64,000 bases of DNA from assembly GCF_900167225.1 (NCBI RefSeq), contig NZ_FUXH01000006.1:1-64000 (forward strand). The letters run 5' to 3'. A program made the translations under genes and the position numbers. Under the pieces are notes generated by a model that saw nothing but the letters and a program-made list of their open reading frames with translations, had not been told where the DNA came from and did not search any database. This DNA comes from Porphyromonas crevioricanis. GTDB lineage: Bacteria > Bacteroidota > Bacteroidia > Bacteroidales > Porphyromonadaceae. Below, in pieces: positions 47,563-56,018 of the stretch (positions are counted from its first letter, which is position 1; each line of letters begins with the position of its first letter).

Positions 47563-49779
47563 TTATCTATGGTGAGAATAACGACGGTCTCCACCATCCT
47601 TCTCTCCTCCACGGTCGGGACGATCAGTACGAGCCGGACGCTCCCGTCTCTGTGGCTCCACATAGCCTTCTGGCTTAGGTATCAAAGCTTTGCGAGAGAG
47701 CTTGAACTTACCTGTCTTGGCATCTATGTCAAGCAGTTTAATATCCAACTCATCCCCTTCTTTCAACTCGGTCTCCTCTATTGTCTGGAAACGCTTCCAA
47801 TCAATTTCGGAAATATGCAGCAAGCCTTCTTTGCCGGGGAGAAACTCCACGAAACATCCATAAGACATCACGGAAGTTACCTTGGCATGATAGGTTTCTC
47901 CCACCTCCGGCATTACCACGATAGAGCGGACCATAGCCAAAGCAGCCTCCAAAGATTCCTTATTATTGCTACTGATCTCAACTACTCCTTCTCCATTTAG
48001 CTCTTCGATATTCACAGAAGCTCCGCTCTTCTCCTGAATACCCTGAATAATCTTTCCACCCGGGCCAATAACAGCACCGATAAATTCCTTGGCGATGTGG
48101 AGAACCTCGATACGAGGAGCATGGGGCTTCAGATCTTCACGAACAGCAGGCATAGCTTCTGTAATCTTACCCAGGATATGCATACGTCCAGCCTTGGCTT
48201 GTGCCAAAGCATTCTCCAAGATTTCATAGCTGAGCCCATCTACCTTGATGTCCATCTGGGTAGCCGTGATACCATCTTTTGTACCGGTCACCTTGAAGTC
48301 CATATCTCCCAAATGGTCTTCATCTCCGAGAATATCGGACAGGATAGCATAATTCTGTCCCTTATTTTCAGAGATCAAACCCATGGCAATACCAGACACA
48401 GGTTTTTTGATCTTTACACCAGCATCCATAAGAGCCAAAGTTCCAGCACAAACAGTAGCCATGGAGCTTGAGCCATTAGACTCCAATATATCACTCATAA
48501 CTCTCACCACATAGGGATAATCAGCCGGAATCATTCGCTTGAGAGCCCGGTGAGCCAAATTACCATGACCTATCTCGCGACGCCCCACACCACGCTGAGG
48601 ACGGGCCTCTCCTGTGGAGAAAGGAGGGAAGTTGTAGTGCAGCAAAAATCTTTCATAGGAGCGATTAAGGACGTCATCCACAAGCTTTTCGTCACTTTTG
48701 GTTCCCAATGTAACAGTGGTAAGAGATTGGGTTTCACCTCGGGTGAAAATAGCTGATCCGTGAGGGCCAGGTAAACATGCCGTTTCTATCCAGATAGGCC
48801 GTATCTCAGTTGTCTTTCGGCCATCGAGACGCTTACCTTCGTCCAAGATAGCGCGACGCATCGCTTCCTTTTCTACATCATGGTAATAGCGGTTGATCAT
48901 CTCTTCTTTTTCCGCCAGCTCTTCCTCTGTATAGCGAGACTTGAATGTTGTCACAATCTCCTCGAATGCCTCGGAACGACTAAACTTGTCAGTTCCGGAT
49001 GTAGCAATTGCATAAGCCTTGCTGTAACACTCATCGTGCACGAGTTTGCGCAAGTCTTCATCATTTACCTCATGACAGTAAACACGTTTTTCAACTTTTC
49101 CGACAGCGGCTTCAAGTTCCTTTTGAACTCGACACTGCTGCTTGATGGCCTCATGTGCGAACTTGATTGCCTCGAGCATTTCACTCTCCTGCACTTCTTC
49201 CATTTCGCCCTCCACCATCATGATATTCTCCTCCGTAGCCCCGATCATCATATCGATATCGGCATTCTCAAGCTGCTCAAATGTAGGGTTGATAATCAAC
49301 TGCCCATTAACACGAGCTACACGCACCTCCGAAATAGGGCCTTCGAATGGGATATCGCTGACAGCCAGGGCTGCCGAAGCAGCCAAACCAGCCAATGCAT
49401 CAGGCATATCTATACCATCGGAAGAAAACAGAATCACATTGACAAACACTTCTGCGTGATAATCGCTCGGGAAAAGAGGACGCAAAGCCCGGTCCACCAA
49501 GCGACAAGTCAAAATCTCATTGTCCGATGCCTTACCCTCTCTTTTGGTAAAGCCTCCAGGAAAGCGGCCAAATGCCGAATATTTCTCTTTGTATTCTACT
49601 TGCAAAGGCATAAAGTCGCAGCCAGGATTTGCATCTTTGGCTGCACAAACAGTAGCCAAGAGTACCGTATTACCCATGGTTACTGTCACGGCACCATCAG
49701 CCTGTTTAGCCAACTTGCCGGTTTCAATAGTAATAGCACGCCCATCCGGCAACACTATCGTCTTACTGATTACATTCAT
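47563..49779 (-). CDS. pnp: Polyribonucleotide nucleotidyltransferase (PNPase)
   Basis: 738 residues. Two RNase PH-like domains ([18 protein letters not shown] and [15 protein letters not shown]), a helical linker, a KH domain ([20 protein letters not shown]), an S1 domain ([20 protein letters not shown]) and an Arg/Asp-rich tail ([19 protein letters not shown]). It degrades RNA 3' to 5' with phosphate. Single gene with promoter at 49824-49831 and terminator at 47471-47509. Confidence 0.98.
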   Translation of the reverse strand: MNVISKTIVLPDGRAITIETGKLAKQADGAVTVTMGNTVLLATVCAAKDANPGCDFMPLQVEYKEKYSAFGRFPGGFTKREGKASDNEILTCRLVDRALRPLFPSDYHAEVFVNVILFSSDGIDMPDALAGLAASAALAVSDIPFEGPISEVRVARVNGQLIINPTFEQLENADIDMMIGATEENIMMVEGEMEEVQESEMLEAIKFAHEAIKQQCRVQKELEAAVGKVEKRVYCHEVNDEDLRKLVHDECYSKAYAIATSGTDKFSRSEAFEEIVTTFKSRYTEEELAEKEEMINRYYHDVEKEAMRRAILDEGKRLDGRKTTEIRPIWIETACLPGPHGSAIFTRGETQSLTTVTLGTKSDEKLVDDVLNRSYERFLLHYNFPPFSTGEARPQRGVGRREIGHGNLAHRALKRMIPADYPYVVRVMSDILESNGSSSMATVCAGTLALMDAGVKIKKPVSGIAMGLISENKGQNYAILSDILGDEDHLGDMDFKVTGTKDGITATQMDIKVDGLSYEILENALAQAKAGRMHILGKITEAMPAVREDLKPHAPRIEVLHIAKEFIGAVIGPGGKIIQGIQEKSGASVNIEELNGEGVVEISSNNKESLEAALAMVRSIVVMPEVGETYHAKVTSVMSYGCFVEFLPGKEGLLHISEIDWKRFQTIEETELKEGDELDIKLLDIDAKTGKFKLSRKALIPKPEGYVEPQRRERPARTDRPDRGGEKDGGDRRYSHHR

Positions 49780-49823
49780 GAATTTTGTAATGCTTTATTT
49801 TTTCACACTCTAAGTTTCGACTG

Positions 49824-49831
49824 CAAAGGTA
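49824..49831 (-). promoter_or_regulatory. -7 box of pnp
   Basis: TACCTTTG on the minus strand, 45 nt before the ATG. The -33 element is not distinct. Confidence 0.5.
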
Positions 49832-50053
49832 CACAAATAAACGGCGCTATCATTTTTGATGAGCCTAAAAATCAATGTACTACGGAAGAATATCCCCCCA
49901 ATCACTCTATTCTTGATTGGCACAGACAGAGAGTTATTGAGATAAAAAAAGAGGAATTGGCGATTGAGCTTTAGCTGTACGAACAAAAATACCAACAAAA
50001 AGCCATTTTTTATCCATTCGGATATTTATTCGCCCCAGAGCGAATCTTTTTTG

Positions 50054-50083
50054 TTTGATATATGAAAAACATACATACATTTG
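50054..50083 (+). promoter_or_regulatory. Promoter of the subtilisin-like protease gene
   Basis: TTTG (50054-50057), 18 nt, TACATTTG (50076-50083). The transcript would begin near 50090, giving a purine-rich leader of about 140 nt before the ATG at 50228. Confidence 0.75.
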
Positions 50084-50227
50084 CCATAGAGAAAGAAAAA
50101 GAGATCGGAATAAGAGAATCTAGATAGGGTCGGGGTATACAAATCCGATCAACTTGGAGCAGAATACAAAAAGCTTCTCCTCAAGAGAGAACAAGGAGGA
50201 GCACATAACGACATAATAAGAGAAAAT

Positions 50228-51823
50228 ATGGAAAAGAAGAAAACGTATCTAGTCACCTACACCAGTGGGAACGTGAGCAAGGAAGATGCGATGAGTGTTT
50301 TGGGAATCCCCAAGACGAAGTGTAAAGACGGCATCGAAATCTTGAGTCAGGAAAAGGCTCCGGGAGGATCGGATGTCCTGCACTTCGAGAAGATGGGTGT
50401 TTCTATGCTGGATTTGTCAGAGACTGAAGTCGCTGAATTGCAACGCAAGGAAGAGGTATTAGCTGTGGAAGAAGATAGAGAAGTCTTCGTATCCTACCTC
50501 AGCGAAGAAGAACAAGACCTATTGGAAAGTCTGTTAGAAAGGGCCTACGACGAATCAGACTACAGTTTAGAAGGGAGGTATGCCGATGAAGGATATGAAG
50601 ATGCAGGGGAGGAGATATCAGCTAGGCGGAACAGAATCCCAGACGGTATCTTGAGGCCTAATATACCAATCCGCCCCCCTCATAAAATACCTCGTCCAGG
50701 ACCTATCCCAGGACCCATCCCGGGAGATCCCTGTCCGACACCTCCATGGTGGTTCAGGCCTTTGCCCAAGCCTTGGCCTCCTATGAAACCCGAGCGACCT
50801 GTAAGACCCGTGCCACCTTTCCCCCCCCTCATCAGTCCATGGAAAAGGGAGATCATGCGCAAAATAATGAATGACGTGTATCAATCCCTATTGAGGAACA
50901 TCCCCAACAGAGGGTATGAACCTTACACTCCACCTGAGTATCAGGACACTCCTTGGAACATCTCCTTGGTACAAGCTCCTTCCGCATGGAATAGAAAAAT
51001 CACCGGCAAGGGCGTGAATGTAGCAATCCTGGATACAGGCATTGCCTCTCACGTAGACCTTTCGATATCCGGAGGTGTTTCTTTTGTTCCAGGAGTGAGC
51101 AGTTACAGTGATGATCATAGCCACGGAACCCACTGTGCCGGTATTGTTGCAGCAAAAAACAATTCATCCGGAGTGGTGGGTGTAGCACCAGGGGCTAATC
51201 TCTATGCAGTAAAAGTGTTGAATAAAAATGGAGCAGGTAGGGATAGCCACATAATAGCGGGATTGGAATGGTGTCTCAAGAACAACATCCATGTAGCCAG
51301 CTTGAGCTTAGGATCGTTAAATGGTCCCTCAGTGGCCTACGCATCGACGATAGAGAGATGCCAAAATCAGGGTATAACAGTTGTTGTAGCTGCAGGGAAT
51401 GATTTTGATAATCCGGAATTCCCTTGGGTAAACTGCCCTGCCAATTCCTTTATAAAGGGTCGCCCTAATGCTAGCCCAATTGCTGTGGGAGCAGTGGATA
51501 AGAGAGGTACCATCGCATATTTCTCTTCCAGAGGAACGAGACATTCCGACTGGAACCCTGTCACTTGCGTGGCTCCCGGGTATAGAGTTAACTCTACGAT
51601 ACTCGGCAACTCTTATGGCCTGAAATCAGGGACCAGTATGGCTTGTCCGCACGTTGCTGGTCTGGCTGCATTGCTGACACAACATTTCGAAAAAGTTCCG
51701 GCCTCGGAAAGAGTCGCCAAAATCAAACGAGCAATAGCTGCAACATCCATTGACCTTGGAAGCAGTGGATTCGACACCGCCCATGGAGCAGGGCTCATCA
51801 ATTGCGATGAGGCAACGAAATAA
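50228..51823 (+). CDS. Subtilisin-like (S8) serine protease with N-terminal I9-like propeptide
   Basis: 531 residues. Residues about 5-90 form an inhibitor I9-like propeptide ending ELQRKEEVLAVEEDREVFV. Then come an acidic linker (92-130), a Pro/Arg/Trp-rich stretch (about 140-205), and a peptidase S8 domain with Asp269 (AILDTG), His299 (HSHGTHCAG), oxyanion Asn391 (AAGND) and Ser470 (GTSMACPHVAG). All catalytic residues are present. No signal peptide, no lipobox and no T9SS sorting domain, so it looks cytosolic or leaves by an unknown route. It is on the plus strand, opposite to pnp and uvrD on either side, with its own promoter and terminator. The small ORF after it resembles its propeptide. 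Confidence 0.93.
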   Translation: MEKKKTYLVTYTSGNVSKEDAMSVLGIPKTKCKDGIEILSQEKAPGGSDVLHFEKMGVSMLDLSETEVAELQRKEEVLAVEEDREVFVSYLSEEEQDLLESLLERAYDESDYSLEGRYADEGYEDAGEEISARRNRIPDGILRPNIPIRPPHKIPRPGPIPGPIPGDPCPTPPWWFRPLPKPWPPMKPERPVRPVPPFPPLISPWKREIMRKIMNDVYQSLLRNIPNRGYEPYTPPEYQDTPWNISLVQAPSAWNRKITGKGVNVAILDTGIASHVDLSISGGVSFVPGVSSYSDDHSHGTHCAGIVAAKNNSSGVVGVAPGANLYAVKVLNKNGAGRDSHIIAGLEWCLKNNIHVASLSLGSLNGPSVAYASTIERCQNQGITVVVAAGNDFDNPEFPWVNCPANSFIKGRPNASPIAVGAVDKRGTIAYFSSRGTRHSDWNPVTCVAPGYRVNSTILGNSYGLKSGTSMACPHVAGLAALLTQHFEKVPASERVAKIKRAIAATSIDLGSSGFDTAHGAGLINCDEATK

Positions 51824-51837
51824 AACCTTTTAGCAGC

Positions 51838-51898
51838 TTGAGACTGTTTTGGGATTGACTCTCTAAGTCAGTGAACGAAACAGTCTCAAGTTTTTTTG
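51838..51898 (+). terminator. Terminator between protease and propeptide-like ORF
   Basis: CTTGAGACTGTTT (51838-51850) pairs perfectly with 51879-51891, with an inner TGACT-AGTCA stem, and is followed by seven T. The next ATG is only 18 nt after the T-run, so the downstream ORF is expressed by read-through or from a promoter not seen. Confidence 0.9.
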
Positions 51899-51916
51899 AT
51901 CAAATACAATACAACC

Positions 51917-52153
51917 ATGGCTAAAATACATCCGCAGTTGGAGCAACTCCTCCAAACAAATGAAGCAAAACCGATGAGTGTACTGCTCGTTATGAAAGAG
52001 GATAGCGAAGTAAGCTCTCTTGGGTTGCAGTCCTATAAAACTCTAACCCCTAATGTTATCTCAGCCATTCTAAGCCCCCAAGAGATACGAGAGTTGAGCA
52101 AAAAGCCTGAAATCCTCGCAATAGAAGAAGATTCCGAGGTAGAGATTCTCTAA
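51917..52153 (+). CDS. Stand-alone I9 propeptide-like small protein
   Basis: 78 residues from the ATG at 51917-51919 (MAKIHPQLEQLLQ); an in-frame extension begins at 51896 inside the terminator T-run. The C-terminal half (SAILSPQEIRELSKKPEILA then IEEDSEVEIL) aligns residue by residue with residues 59-88 of the protease upstream: the pattern S-x-x-x-L-S-x-x-E-V/I-x-E-L and E-V/I-L-A-V/I-E-E-D-x-E-V is shared. There is no signal peptide. Free I9 proteins elsewhere inhibit subtilisins in the cell or help them fold. I infer the same here; no measurement supports it yet. Confidence 0.8.
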   Translation: MAKIHPQLEQLLQTNEAKPMSVLLVMKEDSEVSSLGLQSYKTLTPNVISAILSPQEIRELSKKPEILAIEEDSEVEIL

Positions 52154-52202
52154 ACTCAGGCTTTTGCAAGCCCCGACTGGGAGAAGCCGGTAAGCATAAA
52201 GA

Positions 52203-52240
52203 AAAAAGGTATCAGAATGGTTATTCTGATACCTTTTTCT
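52203..52240. terminator. Bidirectional terminator between propeptide-like ORF and uvrD
   Basis: A perfect 16-bp stem AAAAAGGTATCAGAAT (52203-52218) with 52223-52238 and a GGTT loop, A-run at one side and T-run at the other. It serves both converging genes. Confidence 0.93.
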
Positions 52241-52262
52241 TTTCTATCGATAAGCAGAACCT

Positions 52263-54602
52263 TCATCCTATTCTCTTTAATTTGGCAAAGCGAAGCAAAA
52301 GCAACTTTTGCCCAACAGTATCGAACAAAACCGTAGCTCTTGCATCGCTCCCCAATCCATCCAAAGATGTGACCACACCGGCTCCAAAACGACTGTGAAG
52401 GACTCTGTCTCCGACAGCAAAATCCTCTGTCTCTCCCTCTTGGGTTTCCCCGAAAGATTTTGCCAGAAGATTTCCTCCAGAGGAAATTCTCCTGAGCTTA
52501 CGACCGGATGTTTTAGGTTGATGCTCGGGCGCATGCTCCATGTCAGTGGCCGGACGCAACATCCATTCCGGACGCTCCTGTCCATTCCCATACTGATCTT
52601 TCAAACCAGAGAAAACACCAAGGTTCGACAATTTGCCAGCAGTCCTACAACCTTCTCCCTGCAATTCTTTGATAAAACGGCTTGGTGCACGCATCTCGGA
52701 ACGACCGGACTGGTAACGGTTATGCGCAAACGTAAGTACACATTTCTCTTTCGCTCGTGTAATGGCGACATAGAGCAACCTTCGCTCCTCCTCCATTTCT
52801 CCGGGAGTATTGCACAAAGAACTGGGAAAAAGATTCTCCTCCAAACCAACAACAAAGACATAGGGGAACTCCAGACCTTTGGCTGCGTGAATGGTCATCA
52901 AAGTAACCTGATCTTCCTCCTCGTCAGAACGATCCTGATCAGTAAGCAGAGCCATATCATTGAGGAATGAAGTGAGAGTAGGTACACGGCCATCCTCATT
53001 TTCTGCTTCTTGATACTGTGCAATGCCACTGAGCAACTCTCGGATATTCTCCTGACGCGAAATACCTTCCACACTCTTGTCTCCGAAATAGAAATCTGCA
53101 ATACCAGTGTCGGACATCACTTCCCGAACCAATGCTGTCAAATCATCCTGTGCCATCTGCCGCAACCTATCGAGCAATTCGACATAGCCGGAGATCTTGA
53201 CTATTGCAGATCGCTGAATATTCGCCTCACTCATCCGTGCAGGAGAAGCTATCAATTCCGAGAGAGAGAGCCCCTTCTCTCGGGAAAGTACTCTCAACTT
53301 GGCAATCGTTGTATCGCCTATCCCTCGACGTGGAAAATTTATTGTGCGATAGATAGCCTCCTCATCATCAGGATTGACAATGAGTTTCAAATATGCCATA
53401 ATATCTTTTATCTCCTTGTAGGAGAAAAAAGACATCCCTCCATGTATATGAAAAGGAATAGATTTCTTCCTCAACTCTTGCTCCAAGAGACGAGACTGGG
53501 CATTGGTGCGGTAAAGAACTGCCATCTGGGCAAATGGGATGTGCTCACTTTGATGCAATTCACTCAGTTGTTCCGAGATATACACAGCTTCGGTAATATC
53601 CGTATAACAAGAATGTACCTCTACCTCATCCCCTTCTGGCCTGGATGAATAAATTTCTTTGGGAATCTGTCGTGTATTGCGAGCGATCAAACGATTGGCC
53701 GTGCGCACGATATTTTGTGTACTGCGATAATTCTCCTCCAACTTAAAGAGCCTTGCTGTGGGAAAAGCCTGCTGGAACTTCAAGATATTGTCCAAATTAG
53801 CCCCTCGAAAAGAATAGATCGATTGGGCATCGTCTCCTACGGCAAAGACCTTGCCATTCTCGCCCATCAGACGATAAGCAATTTCGTATTGCGCCAAATT
53901 GGTATCCTGATACTCATCGATAAGCAGATACTTGGTCTGTGCTCTCATCTCATCCCTCAAATCGGGAAAATCTCTCAAAAGGACATTAGTACAAACCAAT
54001 ATATCATCGAAATCAACAGCATTAGAAGCTCTCAATCGAGACTGATAGAGGGAATAGACATCTGCAAATCGACCAACTCTATTCTTTGCATCATAAGCAA
54101 CAAACTCCCTGTTCTCTGCATACTCGCGAGCATCTATCAAGCGATTCTTGGCATTGGATATTCGTGACAAACAGAATTTGGGTGTATAGACCTTATCATC
54201 CAACAGCAAATCCTTGACAACAAGTTTGACAAGCGACTTCTGATCCACAGTATCATAAACGGTAAGATCCGACTTCAGTCCAAGCCTTTCGGCATGATTC
54301 CTGATCTCTCTCAAAAAAATGGAATGGAAAGTACCAACTCTGAAATTCCAAGGCAGTCGCATATTCAATTCCCTGGAAATTCGCTCTTTCATCTCTTTGG
54401 CAGCCTTGTTGGTGAAAGTGAGAGCCATGATGTCCTGGGGTAACAGCCCCTGTTGCAGCAAGTGGATCACCTTAGCCACCAACACACGCGTCTTGCCGGA
54501 GCCAGCTCCGGCAATAACTAGAGCTGGCCCGGAGATATACTCCACAGCTTCTCGCTGCGCCGGACTCAAATGGTCGAGATAGGTCTCTTGTCCCTCTGTC
54601 AC
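52263..54602 (-). CDS. UvrD/PcrA-type DNA helicase (SF1)
   Basis: About 779 residues from a GTG at 54600-54602, 4 bp after the preceding stop; the frame extends 30 codons further into the neighbour but homology begins near LDHLSPAQREAV. Motifs: Q motif, Walker A IAGAGSGKTRVL, ALTFTNKAAKEMKER, DEYQDTN, GDDAQSIYSFRGA, TLMTIHAAKGLEF and YVAITRAK. The C-terminus has the Tudor-like AVGDRVLHSRFGAGVV segment typical of PcrA. It acts in excision repair or replication restart and sits in operon with uvrA. Confidence 0.94.
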   Translation of the reverse strand: MTEGQETYLDHLSPAQREAVEYISGPALVIAGAGSGKTRVLVAKVIHLLQQGLLPQDIMALTFTNKAAKEMKERISRELNMRLPWNFRVGTFHSIFLREIRNHAERLGLKSDLTVYDTVDQKSLVKLVVKDLLLDDKVYTPKFCLSRISNAKNRLIDAREYAENREFVAYDAKNRVGRFADVYSLYQSRLRASNAVDFDDILVCTNVLLRDFPDLRDEMRAQTKYLLIDEYQDTNLAQYEIAYRLMGENGKVFAVGDDAQSIYSFRGANLDNILKFQQAFPTARLFKLEENYRSTQNIVRTANRLIARNTRQIPKEIYSSRPEGDEVEVHSCYTDITEAVYISEQLSELHQSEHIPFAQMAVLYRTNAQSRLLEQELRKKSIPFHIHGGMSFFSYKEIKDIMAYLKLIVNPDDEEAIYRTINFPRRGIGDTTIAKLRVLSREKGLSLSELIASPARMSEANIQRSAIVKISGYVELLDRLRQMAQDDLTALVREVMSDTGIADFYFGDKSVEGISRQENIRELLSGIAQYQEAENEDGRVPTLTSFLNDMALLTDQDRSDEEEDQVTLMTIHAAKGLEFPYVFVVGLEENLFPSSLCNTPGEMEEERRLLYVAITRAKEKCVLTFAHNRYQSGRSEMRAPSRFIKELQGEGCRTAGKLSNLGVFSGLKDQYGNGQERPEWMLRPATDMEHAPEHQPKTSGRKLRRISSGGNLLAKSFGETQEGETEDFAVGDRVLHSRFGAGVVTSLDGLGSDARATVLFDTVGQKLLLLRFAKLKRIG

Positions 54603-54606
54603 CTGT

Positions 54607-55995
54607 CTATATGCACCTTTTGAGTAGCTCCAATAATTTCTCTCTGGCAGTCTGATCTTCCAATACCTGACCCAAGGCTGCGATAAAATCACTCACCTTT
54701 TTGTTGTTGGTCTCAATACCGGGAGTCAGGACATTCGGCACCATTCGCATCAGATCCTTGGTTGTCCTTGTGATATCCTCCTTGTCGTGGAAAAAAACAA
54801 AAGGAGCTAAGAGGTCGGGCAAATTGGATCCGTCATTATGCAGAGGGAAAATGGGTCTATACTGGTGAATGAACTTGTAGAACGGCCCTAACACATATGG
54901 ATTGATATGCTGCAAAATAGAAGACAGCTGCACGGGCGTAAGGGCTGAGATATTAGAGATACGCATGTACAAATGTTCGGTCTTGAATCTCTTCAGAGCC
55001 GAAGAAACCGGATTGCGCCACTCTTTCAGATTATCGGCCTTATCCACATACACGAAAGAGCTGGTAGGGCTTGTTGTATATACCTGCTTGGCAAACTGTT
55101 GGTCTATGACCACCTGTATAGGCAGGTCATCCAAACCGGACTGATCGAGCAAAGCTCTCCAGTAATTCAGGCGAATCACATCCTCCACAAGGATTATACC
55201 CAAAGGCTCATGATCAGTCTCAATTGTACATATAGCCTCTGCCAAAGCCAGTATTTCATGTGCAACGACAGTATCTGTGATATTGACTATCAAACCATAT
55301 CCCTGGTGACAATAATCATAAACCTTAGCTCTCAAAGACTCGGGCAGCTGCATGGCATAGGGGGTATCCACCTTATGTGTCGGGAAAAGCTGCTCTACAT
55401 TTTTCTCCCAGACAATTTGGTCGTTTATCTGCCGTGCAAACTCAAACACGTCTTCGTAACAACGAAAAGAACTGTCAATGGCAATCGCCCGTTCGCAAAT
55501 CTCATCCAAGTCTTTATACCTCTCAACGGGCAACGTATCATCCTCGGAGAAATATTCCCTCTTGAGAGCATTAAATTCCCGACTAAAATTATCTCCAACT
55601 CGGAATTTGATAGACCGACCTCCCTTATAACTCACATAAATAGAGGAATAGGGAGCCGAATAGGTAATATTGGCCCATGGGTATCCGGGGACCTCTTGAG
55701 CCAAATGCATTGTTACCGATTCTATATGCTTGCAAGTACCCAAACCGTTGGTGCGAAAATCCAGACAAGAGCAGTAATTTTTGTCCGATCTCACCCCACG
55801 AAATGCGACCTTGTACTTGCCTGTACCGCTGTACACCAGATAGTCGCCCCAGATACGGTTGTCATCCAGGTGCTCTATCTGAAAATTCGCCTCGGCAGCG
55901 CTTTCTCTTCTAAGCTGAGCCTGCCATTCCTCCACACTCATCCCTTCCGGACAAATCTTATTCGAAAGTCTCGATTCATTCATTTTCAAGTCCAT
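54607..55995 (-). CDS. SWIM zinc-finger protein with degenerate SNF2-like domain
   Basis: 462 residues. A SWIM finger C75-x-C77-x10-C88-x-H90 lies near the N-terminus. The region from about 210 to 400 lines up with the first lobe of SNF2 ATPases. YDYCHQGYGLIVNITDT takes the place of the Q-motif and Walker A (no GKT). VYVDKADNLKEWRNP takes that of the DEAQ box, and the LTGTP motif is gone. The trailing LSSILQHINPYVLGPFYKF matches the conserved 'L-x-S-I-x-x-x-I-x-P-x-x-LG' segment. Every catalytic motif is altered and the second lobe is missing. It appears to be a nucleic-acid or protein binding relic. It lies between uvrA (23 bp) and uvrD (4 bp). The alignment was done by eye. Confidence 0.75.
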   Translation of the reverse strand: MDLKMNESRLSNKICPEGMSVEEWQAQLRRESAAEANFQIEHLDDNRIWGDYLVYSGTGKYKVAFRGVRSDKNYCSCLDFRTNGLGTCKHIESVTMHLAQEVPGYPWANITYSAPYSSIYVSYKGGRSIKFRVGDNFSREFNALKREYFSEDDTLPVERYKDLDEICERAIAIDSSFRCYEDVFEFARQINDQIVWEKNVEQLFPTHKVDTPYAMQLPESLRAKVYDYCHQGYGLIVNITDTVVAHEILALAEAICTIETDHEPLGIILVEDVIRLNYWRALLDQSGLDDLPIQVVIDQQFAKQVYTTSPTSSFVYVDKADNLKEWRNPVSSALKRFKTEHLYMRISNISALTPVQLSSILQHINPYVLGPFYKFIHQYRPIFPLHNDGSNLPDLLAPFVFFHDKEDITRTTKDLMRMVPNVLTPGIETNNKKVSDFIAALGQVLEDQTAREKLLELLKRCI

Positions 55996-56018
55996 AAACT
56001 ACCAATACATTATTAGGT

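Larger units (their letters stand above)
49780..50227. other. Divergent intergenic region pnp / protease
   Basis: 448 bp with the pnp -7 box (49824-49831) and the protease promoter (50054-50083). The protease leader is about 140 nt and purine-rich (runs of AGA and GAG). No gene or RNA is recognised. Confidence 0.65.

Noticed and set aside
48880-49974. 364-codon plus-strand frame
   Set aside because: Antisense to pnp, whose product is unmistakable; composition has no protein-like pattern.
54973-56016. 347-codon plus-strand frame antisense to the SWIM gene
   Set aside because: The minus frame contains the SWIM ligands, packs tightly with its neighbours and is longer; the plus frame has no recognised motif.
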